NCBI RefSeq assembly: GCF_014199625.1
Contig: NZ_JACHNY010000001.1
Coordinates: 248,001-312,000, forward strand
Reading direction: 5' to 3'
DNA: 64,000 nucleotides
Source of the DNA: Sphingomonas abaci
GTDB lineage: Bacteria; Pseudomonadota; Alphaproteobacteria; Sphingomonadales; Sphingomonadaceae
A program made the translations under genes and the position numbers. The notes under the pieces were generated by a model. The model did not search any database, was not told the DNA's origin, and was given only the letters and a program-made list of their open reading frames with translations. How positions within the stretch are numbered: position 1 is the stretch's first letter; each line of letters starts with the position of its first letter. Of this stretch, positions 26,216 through 34,898 are shown piece by piece.

Positions 26216-27233
26216 TCAGGGACCGCTCGCCGGCCTGTCGCCGGTGACCGAGGTGACGGTGGCGGATGCCGCCGCGCTCGACGCCCGGCTGCGCGCGGCC
26301 GACGCACCCTTCGTCGTCCGCGGCCTCGCCGCCGACTGGCCCCTCGTGCAGGCGGGCCTGCGATCGGCGGACGCGGCGCGCGACTATCTGCTGCGGCATC
26401 ACCGTGACCGGCCCTTCACCGTCTCGGTCGGTCAGCCGGGCAGCGGCGGACGGCTGTTCTACGACGATGCGATGGCGATGAACTTCCGCACCTTTGACGC
26501 CAAACTGCCGGAAATCTTCGCGCGCCTGGCCTCCTTCGCCGGCCATCCGGACGCGCCGACCGTGTATCTCGCCTCGATCGACGTGCATCAATATTTCGAC
26601 GGCCTTCACGCCGCCAATCAGATCGACCTCGGCGATCGCGAGCCGCTGGCCAGCATCTGGATGGGCGGCCGCACACGCATCGCCGCGCATAACGACGTGC
26701 CGCACAACTTGGCGGTGGTCGCGGTCGGCCATCGCCGCTTTACGCTGTTCCCGCGCGAGCAGTTCCGCAACCTCTATCTGGGCCCGGTCGACAACACCCC
26801 CGCCGGCCGCGCGGTGAGCATGGTCGACTTCCACGCGCCCGACCTCGTCCGCCACCCGCGCTTCGCCGAGGCGGTGGCGCACGGCCTGGTGGTGGAGATG
26901 GGGCCCGGCGACGCGCTCCACATCCCCGCGCTCTGGTGGCACCATGTCGAGGGGCTCGACGACTTCAACGTGCTGGTCAACTACTGGTGGCGCGAGAGCC
27001 CGCGCTGGATGGGCCAGCCGCAGGAGGCGCTCAACCATGCGATGATGGCGATCCGCGACCTGCCCGCCGACCAGAAGGCGCATTGGCGCGACATGTTCGA
27101 CCATTATGTGTTCGACAATGACGACCGGGTCACCGCGCATATCCCGGAGGGGGGACGCGGCGTGCTGGACCCGATGACGCCGGAGCTGGCCGGGCGGCTG
27201 CGCGGCTTCCTGCTGCGGGCGCTCAGCCGATGA
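26202..27233 (+). CDS. Cupin-like (JmjC-type, Cupin_8) domain protein
   Basis: Protein of 343 residues of the Cupin_8/JmjC fold found in Fe(II)/2-oxoglutarate-dependent hydroxylases. The metal triad is visible: His and Asp in AAHNDVPHNLAVV (HxD) and the distal His in HIPALWWHHVEGL. RRFTLFPREQFRNLYLG follows the first strand as in this family. Cytoplasmic. It overlaps SapC by 14 bases and the halogenase by 4 (ATGA), implying coupled translation. The substrate is unknown; a protein or small-molecule hydroxylase is expected from the fold. Confidence 0.82.
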   Translation: MAGADQGPLAGLSPVTEVTVADAAALDARLRAADAPFVVRGLAADWPLVQAGLRSADAARDYLLRHHRDRPFTVSVGQPGSGGRLFYDDAMAMNFRTFDAKLPEIFARLASFAGHPDAPTVYLASIDVHQYFDGLHAANQIDLGDREPLASIWMGGRTRIAAHNDVPHNLAVVAVGHRRFTLFPREQFRNLYLGPVDNTPAGRAVSMVDFHAPDLVRHPRFAEAVAHGLVVEMGPGDALHIPALWWHHVEGLDDFNVLVNYWWRESPRWMGQPQEALNHAMMAIRDLPADQKAHWRDMFDHYVFDNDDRVTAHIPEGGRGVLDPMTPELAGRLRGFLLRALSR

Positions 27234-28723
27234 ACGCGGTCACGCCCCGCCGCATCGTCATCGCCGGGGGAGGCACCGCCGGCTGGATGGCCGCTGCCGC
27301 GCTGACCCGCACGCTGGGCCGCACCGTCGAAGTGACCTTGGTCGAGTCCGACGCGATCGGCACCATCGGCGTTGGCGAATCGACCATCCCGCCGCTCATC
27401 ACCTTCAACCGGCTGCTCGGCATCAACGAGGCTGAGTTCATGGCCGCCACCCAGGCGACCTTCAAGCTCGGCATCCAGTTCGACGGGTGGAAGGGACCCG
27501 AGGACAGCTATTTCCACGCCTTCGGCCTGACCGGCAAGGATCATTGGGCCGCCGGCTTCCAGCATTTCTGGCTCGATGGCCGGACGCGTGGCCACATGGA
27601 GCCCTATGACGATTATTGCCTCGAACTGATCGCCGCGCGCGAGGGCAAGTTCGCGCATCTGCCCGACGATCGGATGAGCTACGCCTATCAGCTCGACTCG
27701 ACCCTTTATGGCCGCTTCCTGCGTCGCATGGCGGAGGGTGACGGCGCGATGCGAGTCGAGGGCCGGATCGCCGAGATTGAACTCGATGGCGAGAGCGGCG
27801 ACATCGCCGCGCTGCGACTGGACGATGGCCGGCGGGTCGCAGGCGACCTGTTCCTCGACTGCACCGGCTTTCGTGCCCTCCTGATCGGACAGGCGCTGCA
27901 TGTCGGCTACGACGATTGGACGCATTGGCTGCCCTGCGACGCCGCAATCGCGGTGCAGACCGAGAGCGTCCGTCCGCCCGTCCCCTATACCCGCGCGATG
28001 GCGCATGACGCCGGCTGGCAGTGGCGCATCCCGCTCCAGCACCGGGTCGGCAACGGCATCGTCTATTGCAGCCGCTACCTGTCCCGAGAGGGCGCGCTCG
28101 ACCGCCTGCTCGGCAATGTGGAGGGCGCGGTGCTGACCGAGCCCAACCACCTGCGCTTCGTCACCGGCGCGCGCCGCCGCCAATGGCACCGCAACTGCGT
28201 CGCCATAGGCCTGTCAGGCGGGTTCATGGAGCCGCTGGAATCGACCAGCATTCACCTGATCCAGCGCGCGATCCTGCGGCTGATCCGGCTGCTGCCGCCC
28301 GCTGGCCCGATCTCGTCGCACGACGTGGCCGAGTTCAACGACCAGCAACTGACCGACATGGACCAGATCCGCGACTTCCTGATCCTCCACTACAAGGTCA
28401 CCGAGCGGCGCGACAGCGGCTTCTGGCGCTATTGCGCGGCGATGGACATCCCCGACAGCCTGGCGCAGAAGATCGGCCTGTTCCGCCAGACCGGCCGCGT
28501 CTTCCGACGCAACGACGAATTGTTCGCCGAGAATAGCTGGATTCAGGTGATGCTGGGCCAGGGCATCGTGCCGCAGGCGCATCACCCGATCGCCACCAAG
28601 CTGCCCGACGCGGAACTGGCGCGGTTTCTGGGCGGCCTGCGCCAGGGCGTGGCGACGACGGTGCGAGGCCTCCCGCGCCATGCCGACTATGTCGCGCGCT
28701 ATTGCGGCGCGGCCCCCGCCTGA
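27230..28723 (+). CDS. Flavin-dependent tryptophan-halogenase family protein
   Basis: Protein of 497 residues of the PrnA/RebH family, which uses FADH2, O2 and halide to form HOCl. The FAD motif GGGTAGWMAAA is at the N-terminus. The catalytic Lys is Lys79 in ATFKLGIQFDGW, the same number as in PrnA. The halogenase signature GWQWRIPLQHRVGNG is intact. The Glu that positions tryptophan is present in FMEPLESTSIHLI (Glu337, equivalent to about 346). All known halogenation residues are therefore kept. A flavin reductase partner is not in the window. Its overlap with the cupin-like gene and LacI gene ties it to the carbohydrate locus, where the natural substrate is not known. Confidence 0.85.
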   Translation: MNAVTPRRIVIAGGGTAGWMAAAALTRTLGRTVEVTLVESDAIGTIGVGESTIPPLITFNRLLGINEAEFMAATQATFKLGIQFDGWKGPEDSYFHAFGLTGKDHWAAGFQHFWLDGRTRGHMEPYDDYCLELIAAREGKFAHLPDDRMSYAYQLDSTLYGRFLRRMAEGDGAMRVEGRIAEIELDGESGDIAALRLDDGRRVAGDLFLDCTGFRALLIGQALHVGYDDWTHWLPCDAAIAVQTESVRPPVPYTRAMAHDAGWQWRIPLQHRVGNGIVYCSRYLSREGALDRLLGNVEGAVLTEPNHLRFVTGARRRQWHRNCVAIGLSGGFMEPLESTSIHLIQRAILRLIRLLPPAGPISSHDVAEFNDQQLTDMDQIRDFLILHYKVTERRDSGFWRYCAAMDIPDSLAQKIGLFRQTGRVFRRNDELFAENSWIQVMLGQGIVPQAHHPIATKLPDAELARFLGGLRQGVATTVRGLPRHADYVARYCGAAPA

Positions 28724-29778
28724 TGGCGCGCCGTCGCCAGGCGGTGACGATCCGTCACGTCGCCGCCGATGCGGGCGTCTCGCTCCAGACGGTCAGCCGC
28801 GTCATCAACAAGGAGCCGAACGTCCGGCCCGAGATGATGGAGCGCGTCCAGGCGTCGATCGCCCGGCTCGGCTATGTCCCGTCGATCGCGGCGCAGCGCA
28901 TGGCCGGATCGCGCTCCTATCTGATCGTCGCGCTCAACGACCGCGAGCGGACCATTGCCGGCTGGCGCAACCGGCAGGGCACGGACTGGGTCGACCAGAT
29001 GCTGCTGGGCGGGATGCTGACCTGCGCGGAGCATGGCTATCGCCTGCTCGTCGAGCTGGTCGACACGCATAGCGACCATATCGAGCGCGAGCTGCTGGGT
29101 GCGATCGCCGCGATCCAGCCCGATGGCGTCATCCTCACCCCGCCGCATTCGGAGAACCCGCTGATCACCCGGCTGCTGGAGGCGCAGGGGATCAGCTTCG
29201 CAAGGATCGGGTCGTTGAAGCCCGGCGCGGGCTTCGCGGTCGCGATCGACGACGAGGGCGCGGCGCGGCTGGCGACCGAACATCTGGTCGCGCTGGGCCA
29301 TCGCCGGATCGGCCTCATCGCCGGCCCCGACGACTATGAGCTGAGCGGCCGGCGGGTCACCGGCTGGCGCGCGGTGCTGGCGGAGGCTGGATTGCCGACC
29401 GAGGGCCTGCTCGCCCAGGGCGATTTCGGCTTCGAGACCGGCCGCGCCGCCGCGCTCGCCCTGCTGGACGGGCCGGCGCCGCCGAGCGCGATCATCGCCA
29501 GCAGCGACCAGATGGCGCTTGCCACGCTGGAACTGGCCCGCGAACGCGGGTTGGACGTGCCGGGCGCGCTGTCGGTCGTCAGCTTCGACGACACGCCGAT
29601 CGTCCGCTTCGTCCACCCGCCGCTGACCGCGATCGTCCAGCCGATCGCCGAGGTGACCGCGCGGGCCGTCGCGCTTGTCATCGCCGAACGGGCTGGTGGC
29701 GCGCCGCTGGCCGCGCCGGTCATCGTGCCGGCGACGCTCGCGGTCCGCGCCTCGACAGGGCGACCGGTCGGCGCGTAG
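28723..29778 (+). CDS. LacI-family transcriptional regulator
   Basis: Regulator of 351 residues. The N-terminal LacI helix-turn-helix is RHVAADAGVSLQTVSRVINK with the hinge helix near GYVPSIAAQRMAGS. A periplasmic-binding-protein-like sugar domain follows, with TEHLVALGHRRIGLIAGP and LSVVSFDDTPIVRFVHPPLT. ATG 28723 overlaps the halogenase stop by one base; upstream in-frame ATG 28702 lacks a good ribosome-binding site. It probably binds the GTGAACGTTCAC-type operators at 22200 and 22268 and is released by a sugar from the locus. Confidence 0.88.
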   Translation: MARRRQAVTIRHVAADAGVSLQTVSRVINKEPNVRPEMMERVQASIARLGYVPSIAAQRMAGSRSYLIVALNDRERTIAGWRNRQGTDWVDQMLLGGMLTCAEHGYRLLVELVDTHSDHIERELLGAIAAIQPDGVILTPPHSENPLITRLLEAQGISFARIGSLKPGAGFAVAIDDEGAARLATEHLVALGHRRIGLIAGPDDYELSGRRVTGWRAVLAEAGLPTEGLLAQGDFGFETGRAAALALLDGPAPPSAIIASSDQMALATLELARERGLDVPGALSVVSFDDTPIVRFVHPPLTAIVQPIAEVTARAVALVIAERAGGAPLAAPVIVPATLAVRASTGRPVGA

Positions 29779-29813
29779 GAGGCGGCGACCGCCAGCGCTC
29801 GAAGGGACCAGCG

Positions 29814-30182
29814 ATGAACGACGCGTCGAAGCACTGGGACGGCGACCAGGTCCGCCGATGGTTGGCCAGCCGGATTGAGGCGGCCCGGCTTGACCAGGCG
29901 GCGGCGGACCGGCGCGGTTACGCCGCGAACGACGATTACGACCTGGCCGCCGCCGAGGAATGGGTCTGCCGCGCGCTCCAGACCGGCGGCCATGCCGACG
30001 ATCAGGCGGCCTTCGCGGCGCAGGTGAAGGCGTTGCTGGCGCGGGAGGCGTATCCGGCCACGGGCGTGCACGACGACCGCCGGTACGAACGCCACGTCCG
30101 CGCCCATCTGCGCAAGGTCGCCAAGATGACCAAGGCCAATGACGGCTTCGCCAATACCCTGCGCTATCAGGGCGGCCGGTAA
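29814..30182 (+). CDS. Hypothetical protein, 122 residues
   Basis: Soluble, charged protein with acidic N-terminal half and basic C-terminus (RYERHVRAHLRKVAKMTKAN). Helices are predicted from the Ala/Arg/Glu pattern; there is no membrane segment and no recognised domain. ATG 29814 follows AGGGACCAGCG, an acceptable ribosome-binding context. It lies 35 bases after LacI and 22 bases before the HNH-like gene, so it could be transcribed with either. I do not recognise the family. Confidence 0.55.
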   Translation: MNDASKHWDGDQVRRWLASRIEAARLDQAAADRRGYAANDDYDLAAAEEWVCRALQTGGHADDQAAFAAQVKALLAREAYPATGVHDDRRYERHVRAHLRKVAKMTKANDGFANTLRYQGGR

Positions 30183-30204
30183 CAGAGGAAGACGAATCCG
30201 AACC

Positions 30205-30546
30205 ATGGCGCGCAAGCACCCGAAACATGAACCCTATCCGGTGCCGGAGCCGGACGAGGACGACGCGCCGCCCGCGATCGTCGCTTGCTGGCTGTGCGGC
30301 CGACCGACCGGCAAGGCCGTCGTCTGGCACCATCCGGTGCCCAAGAGCCGCGGCGGGCGCGACGTCGTGCCGATGCACCCGATCTGCCAGCAGACGCTGA
30401 TGGCGAACTTCACCAATTCCGAACTGCAGCGCCACGGCATGGACGTGGACGCGCTGTTGGCGCATCCCGACGTGCGCAAGTTCGTCGACTGGGTCGCAAA
30501 CAAGGACCCGGACTTCACCGCCACCACGGCGAAGAAGCGGCGATAG
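30205..30546 (+). CDS. Small HNH-like zinc-binding protein
   Basis: Protein of 113 residues starting at ATG 30205 with AGGAAG about 11 bases upstream. It has a Cys-x2-Cys pair (CWLCG), then WHHPVPKSRGGRD and MHPICQQTL, the arrangement of a compact HNH nuclease core (H-H ... H-x2-C). The acidic linker PEPDEDDAPP precedes it. Chromosomal proteins of this kind are usually annotated as HNH endonucleases, but the catalytic Asn is not obvious, so a structural zinc role is possible. It converges with the metallophosphoesterase. Confidence 0.6.
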   Translation: MARKHPKHEPYPVPEPDEDDAPPAIVACWLCGRPTGKAVVWHHPVPKSRGGRDVVPMHPICQQTLMANFTNSELQRHGMDVDALLAHPDVRKFVDWVANKDPDFTATTAKKRR

Positions 30547-30555
30547 CCGGGCGCG

Positions 30556-31047
30556 TCATGCCGCCGGGTTGAGGATTTCCGCCAGGCGGACGGGCGCGAA
30601 GCCGTGCACGTCGACGCCGACATCGAACTGGCGCGGCATCGGCTTCAGCCGGCCATGGCTGTGGCCGTGCAGGTTGATGGCGCCCCGGTGCTGGCCGTTC
30701 CAGCTACGAAAGGGATAGTGGCACAAGACCAGCCGATGGCCCTCGGCCTCGATCTCGGCATAGTCGCCGACGCTCGCCCAGCCTGCCGCCGCGACCGTGG
30801 CGTCGGGATCGTTGTTGCCGCGGAGCAGATGCTTGGCCCCGTTCAGTCGCGCGAGCAGCGCTGGCACGTCCGCCGCGCGACGCGCGAAATCGCCCAAATG
30901 CCAGACCTGGTCCTCCGGCCCGACCACGGCGTTCCAGCGTTCGACGAGCACCGCATCCATCGCGGCCACATCGGCGAAGGGCCGCTTCTGGATGTTGATC
31001 GTGCGGTGGTCGCCGAAATGCGTGTCGGCGGTGAAGAAGAGCGTCAT
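30556..31047 (-). CDS. Calcineurin-like metallophosphoesterase
   Basis: Protein of 163 residues with the complete metallophosphoesterase motif set: FTADTHFGDHR, WHLGDFAR, LLRGNNDPD, LCHYPFRSW and HGHSHGRL. This short form is typical of bacterial and phage phosphoesterases acting on phosphodiesters or nucleotides. It is cytoplasmic and a single gene, convergent with the HNH-like gene. The start ATG 31047 agrees with the conserved N-terminal strand MTLFFTADTHFGD. Confidence 0.85.
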   Translation of the reverse strand: MTLFFTADTHFGDHRTINIQKRPFADVAAMDAVLVERWNAVVGPEDQVWHLGDFARRAADVPALLARLNGAKHLLRGNNDPDATVAAAGWASVGDYAEIEAEGHRLVLCHYPFRSWNGQHRGAINLHGHSHGRLKPMPRQFDVGVDVHGFAPVRLAEILNPAA

Positions 31048-31149
31048 GCGGTCCGCAACGAGCGTGGACCGGCGCGGTGCCGTCGCGACATGGCTTGCCG
31101 CGCGCGCACCGCGCCTTATCGTCCGGCGCTGAACGACTTAGGGGCCGAT

Positions 31150-33792
31150 GTGGATTTCCTCGACGATCGACGCGCGCTGCTGCGCGCCGCCATGCTCGCG
31201 CCCGCCGGCCTGTGGACCGCGGCCCGGGCCCGAAGCGCGGGCCTGACACCGGGCTCGGGCCCCGGCCCCGGTATCGCCCATGCGCTGGCCGATCGCCGCG
31301 CCCGCCAGATTGCGAACGTCCGTTACGACCTGTCGCTCGACCTGACCGGCGAGGACAGCGCGATCGGCGATGCCGTCATCCGGTTCGACCGCGTCGCCGG
31401 CAGCGGCGACCTGGTGCTCGACTTCCGGGGTGCCGGCCTTTCGGAACTGATGGTCAACGGCCGCCCCCTGACGACCGAAGCGCGAGCGGACGGCCACCTG
31501 ACCCTGCCGCAAGCACTGCTGCGCACCGGCGCGAACCGCGTCACCGCCCGGTTCGCCACCCCGATCGCGGCGTCCGGCGCGGCGATCATCCGCTACCGGG
31601 ACGACAAGGATGGCGGCGTCTATCTCTACACCCTGCTCGTCCCGTCCGACGCCAATCTGCTCTTCCCCTGTTTCGACCAGCCCGACCTGAAGGCGCGGTT
31701 CCGCTGGGCGCTGACCGCGCCCGCCGACCGGACGGTCATCGCCAACGGACCGCTCGCGGAAAAGATAGCGGCCGGCGCCACCATGCGCTGGCGGTTCGCG
31801 GAGACCGAACCGATCTCCACCTATCTCGCCGCCTTCGCCGCCGGCCCTTGGACGCACTGGACTTCCGCCCCCGCAGCCGGGCGGCCGATCAGCCTCTTCG
31901 CGCGCCGCTCGCGCCGCGCCGAGGTGGACGCCGCGGCGCAGATCGCCGCCAACCGCGCCGCGCTGGACTGGCTCGCCGACTGGTTCGCCATCCCCTATCC
32001 GTTCGCCAAGCTCGACCTGGTGCTGGCCCCCGCCTTCCCGTTCGGCGGGATGGAGCATGTCGGCGCGGTCTTCTACAACGAGGACCGCTTCGTCTTCCGC
32101 GAGCCGCCGACGCTGCCGCAGCGCGTCAACCGCGACGCGACCATCTATCACGAGATCAGCCACCAGTGGTTCGGCGACTTCGTGACGATGCGCTGGTTCG
32201 ACGATCTGTGGCTGAAGGAGGGCTTCTCCACCTATATGGCGGCCCGCATCCAGGCCGAGCTGCAACCGGACAGCAATGCCTGGACCAGCTTTCTCCTGTC
32301 GACCAAGACGCCCGCCTATCGCGCCGACGCGACCAGCGGCACCCAGGCCCTGTGGCAGCCGCTCGACAATCTCGACGCGGCCAAGAGCAATTATGGCCCG
32401 ATCGTCTACAACAAGGCGCCGGCGGTCATCAAACAGCTCGCCTTCCTGGTCGGCGAGGACGGCTTTCGCCGCGGCCTGCGGGATTTCCTCCGCGGGCATG
32501 GCTATGGCAATGCCACCTGGCAGGACCTGCTGGGCGCGATCGGCACGGCGTCGGGGGTCGATCTGGGCGCGTTCGGCCGGCACTATATGCTGCGCACCGG
32601 CCTGCCGCGCGTCGACACGAAGCTGGTGCCGGCGGGCGACCGGATCGGCGCGCTGACGCTGGTCCAACGCCCGGTCCGCGCCTTGCCCGGCGATCCCGAG
32701 GGAGCCTGGCCGATGAAGGTGCGCGTCCGGCTGGGCTATCATGACCGTGACGATGTCGTGCTCGACGCCGCGTTCGACGGCACGACCGCACGCCTGCCCG
32801 GCGCGGCGGGGCTGCCGATGCCGGACTATGTCTGGGCGAATGACGAGGACCAGGGCTATGGCCTGTTCCTGCCTGACGAGCGGACCATCGCCTGGATCGT
32901 CGCGCGGGTCGGCACCGTCGCCGATCCGCTGCTCCGCGCCCTGTTGTGGAGCGGATTGTGGGACAGCGTCCGGGACCTTCGCGTCGCGCCCGACCACTAT
33001 GTCACGGTGCTGCTCGACCATCTGCCGGGCGAGCGCGACGAGCAGATCTCGCGCACCATCCTGGCGCGCGGGGCGACCGCGCTCGACCTCTATCTGCCCG
33101 ACGCCGAGGCCGCTTCGCTCCGCCCGCGCTGGGAGGCGGCGCTGCTCGCGCGGATCGACGATCCGCAGCTCGGCTATGGCCTGCGCAAGGACGCGCTCGA
33201 CCGGCTGGTCGCCACCGCGCGGACGCCGCTGGCGCTCGCCCGGCTGCGCGACTTCCTGGCGGGTCGCGCGATGCTGGCGGGCGCGGCGATCCGCCAGCCG
33301 ACCCGCTGGGCGATCGTACGGCGGCTGATCGCGCTCGGTGCGCCGGACGCGGCGGCGCTGTTCGCCGCGGAGCAGCGGCAGGACCGCTCCAGCGAGGCGG
33401 TGAAGGACGCGTTCGTCGCCCGCGCCGCGACGCCGGACCGGTCGGTCAAGGCCGCCTATTTCACCCGCTATTTCGACGATGCGACGCTCAACGAGGCCTG
33501 GGCCAGCGAAAGCCTGGGCGCGTTCAACGCGATCGAACAGGCAGCGTTGACCCTCCCCTTTCTGCGTCCGGCGCTCGACCGGCTGGAATGGATCCGCCAG
33601 AACCGGCGCATCTTCTTCCTGCCCGCCTGGATCGAGGCGTTCGTGGGCGGCCAGGCCGACCCGGCGGCGCTGGCGGTGGTCGACGGTTTCCTGGCGGCGC
33701 GACCCGCCCTGCCGATCGACATCCGCCGCAAGCTGCTGACCGCTCGCGACGAATTGGCGCTGACGGTGCGGATTCGACGGGCCGCGCTATAG
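31150..33792 (+). CDS. M1-family zinc aminopeptidase, probably exported by Tat
   Basis: Metallopeptidase of 880 residues. The zinc site is HEISH (334-338) with Glu357 in WLKEGFSTYMA, as in the M1 pattern HExxH-x18-E. The exopeptidase motif reads FGGMEHVGA, a variant of the usual GAMEN. A C-terminal helical (ERAP1-like) domain occupies the last 320 residues. GTG 31150 is chosen because AGGGG (31140-31144) lies 5 bases before it and the resulting N-terminus DDRRALLRAAMLAPAGLW looks like a twin-arginine signal. The frame is open further upstream but overlaps the phosphoesterase antisense. Likely function is peptide trimming in the periplasm. It overlaps the next gene tail to tail by 6 bases. Confidence 0.85.
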   Translation: MDFLDDRRALLRAAMLAPAGLWTAARARSAGLTPGSGPGPGIAHALADRRARQIANVRYDLSLDLTGEDSAIGDAVIRFDRVAGSGDLVLDFRGAGLSELMVNGRPLTTEARADGHLTLPQALLRTGANRVTARFATPIAASGAAIIRYRDDKDGGVYLYTLLVPSDANLLFPCFDQPDLKARFRWALTAPADRTVIANGPLAEKIAAGATMRWRFAETEPISTYLAAFAAGPWTHWTSAPAAGRPISLFARRSRRAEVDAAAQIAANRAALDWLADWFAIPYPFAKLDLVLAPAFPFGGMEHVGAVFYNEDRFVFREPPTLPQRVNRDATIYHEISHQWFGDFVTMRWFDDLWLKEGFSTYMAARIQAELQPDSNAWTSFLLSTKTPAYRADATSGTQALWQPLDNLDAAKSNYGPIVYNKAPAVIKQLAFLVGEDGFRRGLRDFLRGHGYGNATWQDLLGAIGTASGVDLGAFGRHYMLRTGLPRVDTKLVPAGDRIGALTLVQRPVRALPGDPEGAWPMKVRVRLGYHDRDDVVLDAAFDGTTARLPGAAGLPMPDYVWANDEDQGYGLFLPDERTIAWIVARVGTVADPLLRALLWSGLWDSVRDLRVAPDHYVTVLLDHLPGERDEQISRTILARGATALDLYLPDAEAASLRPRWEAALLARIDDPQLGYGLRKDALDRLVATARTPLALARLRDFLAGRAMLAGAAIRQPTRWAIVRRLIALGAPDAAALFAAEQRQDRSSEAVKDAFVARAATPDRSVKAAYFTRYFDDATLNEAWASESLGAFNAIEQAALTLPFLRPALDRLEWIRQNRRIFFLPAWIEAFVGGQADPAALAVVDGFLAARPALPIDIRRKLLTARDELALTVRIRRAAL

Positions 33793-34554
33793 CGGCCGGC
33801 CGCCGCCATCGTCATATTTGAGCTCGAGATAGCGGCCCTGCACCGCGATCCCGTCCAGCGCCCCGCGCCCCAGTTGCTCGGTGGCGCGGGCCAGTTCGGC
33901 GTCGATCAGGCGCAGGCCGTTGACCAGATGGTCGTCGGGCGTGCGGCCATCGGCATGACGGGCGCGGCGGGCCGCGATGGGCACGCTGCGCCAGCCTTCG
34001 ACCAGGGCGGGCAGTTCCACTGCGACCAATGTGCGCATCGACTCGGCGGTGGGGCTGCGGGGGTCGAGCGCGCCCAGTCGGGGGGCGAGCTCATCCAGCC
34101 GGCGGCCAAGGTCGTCGACCAGCCGCAGCGCCGGCACGGGCATGCCGCGCCGTTGCGCGGCAAGCCAGACGCCCGCTTCCCCCGCCAGTCCGGGCAGCGC
34201 CGCGCCGGCCAGTGCCTCCCGCCCCGGCACGCGCGGCGGGGCCCGCGTGACGATCAGCGTCGCCAGCACCAGCATCAGCGCGACGGACAGGACCAGCGCG
34301 ATGGCGGACGGCACCAGCAGGTCCAGCACCGCCCAGGCCAGCATCGCGGCGACGGCGGCGAAGACCAGCCGGATCATCAGCCGCTGTTGCCGCCGTGCCT
34401 TCGCCACCCGCTCGCGTCGCGCCTGCTCGCGTCCCTCGGGCGACAGGCGGCGCAGCAGATCCTCGGCATGGGTCAGGCCGACATAGGCGAGGCCGGTGGC
34501 AACGGTGCGCGCCCGGTGGATCATCGGCGCTGGCGGTCCGGGATCGTCGCTCAT
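33787..34554 (-). CDS. Hypothetical membrane protein with two transmembrane helices
   Basis: Protein of 255 residues from ATG 34554. The N-terminal 75 residues are basic and hydrophilic (REQARRERVAKARRQQRL). Two adjacent helices follow (LVFAAVAAMLAWAVLDLL and ALVLSVALMLVLATLIV). The C-terminal 140 residues are soluble and helical (LRLVDDLGRRLDELAPRLG), resembling the 5-bromo-4-chloroindolyl phosphate hydrolysis-type small membrane proteins only in layout. No family is assigned with confidence. It converges with the M1 peptidase and is divergent from the UVR-motif gene. Confidence 0.65.
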   Translation of the reverse strand: MSDDPGPPAPMIHRARTVATGLAYVGLTHAEDLLRRLSPEGREQARRERVAKARRQQRLMIRLVFAAVAAMLAWAVLDLLVPSAIALVLSVALMLVLATLIVTRAPPRVPGREALAGAALPGLAGEAGVWLAAQRRGMPVPALRLVDDLGRRLDELAPRLGALDPRSPTAESMRTLVAVELPALVEGWRSVPIAARRARHADGRTPDDHLVNGLRLIDAELARATEQLGRGALDGIAVQGRYLELKYDDGGGRPL

Positions 34555-34622
34555 GCCGAATTCATGATCCTTTTTCCGCCCCGGGTCCATGGCCGATCCG
34601 CCGTTCGGCGCGTTGCCGCCGG

Positions 34623-34898
34623 ATGGACGACACGATCCAAACCTTGCAGGCCAAGATGGAGGCGGCGGCGCTGGCGCTCGATTTCGAGCGCGCGTCGCGG
34701 TTGCGCGACCAGATCGCGCTGATGCGCGGCGGCGCGAGCGCCGAGGAGGCGCGGGCCGCTAGCGATGCGGGGCTGACCCGCCAGCGACCGGGCGCGATGG
34801 GCCTGGGCACCAGCCAGCAACGCCCCGCCCCGCCCCCCGGCTGGACGCCGCCGCCCCGGCCCGATCTGAACACCCGCAGCACCGGCCGTCGGCGATGA
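34623..34898 (+). CDS. Small UvrB/UvrC-motif protein
   Basis: Protein of 91 residues. The first 35 form a UVR motif (LQAKMEAAALALDFERASRL, then RDQIALM), the helical hairpin by which UvrB and UvrC bind each other and which also occurs in McsA and ClpC-type adaptors. The rest is Pro/Arg-rich and probably disordered (RPAPPPGWTPPPRPD). It overlaps the dehydrogenase gene by 4 bases (ATGA). The function is unknown; a protein-protein adaptor is likely. Confidence 0.75.
   Translation: MDDTIQTLQAKMEAAALALDFERASRLRDQIALMRGGASAEEARAASDAGLTRQRPGAMGLGTSQQRPAPPPGWTPPPRPDLNTRSTGRRR

Noticed and set aside
31138..33021. 627-codon minus-strand frame opposite the M1 aminopeptidase
   Set aside because: Antisense shadow; no domain and no ribosome-binding site.
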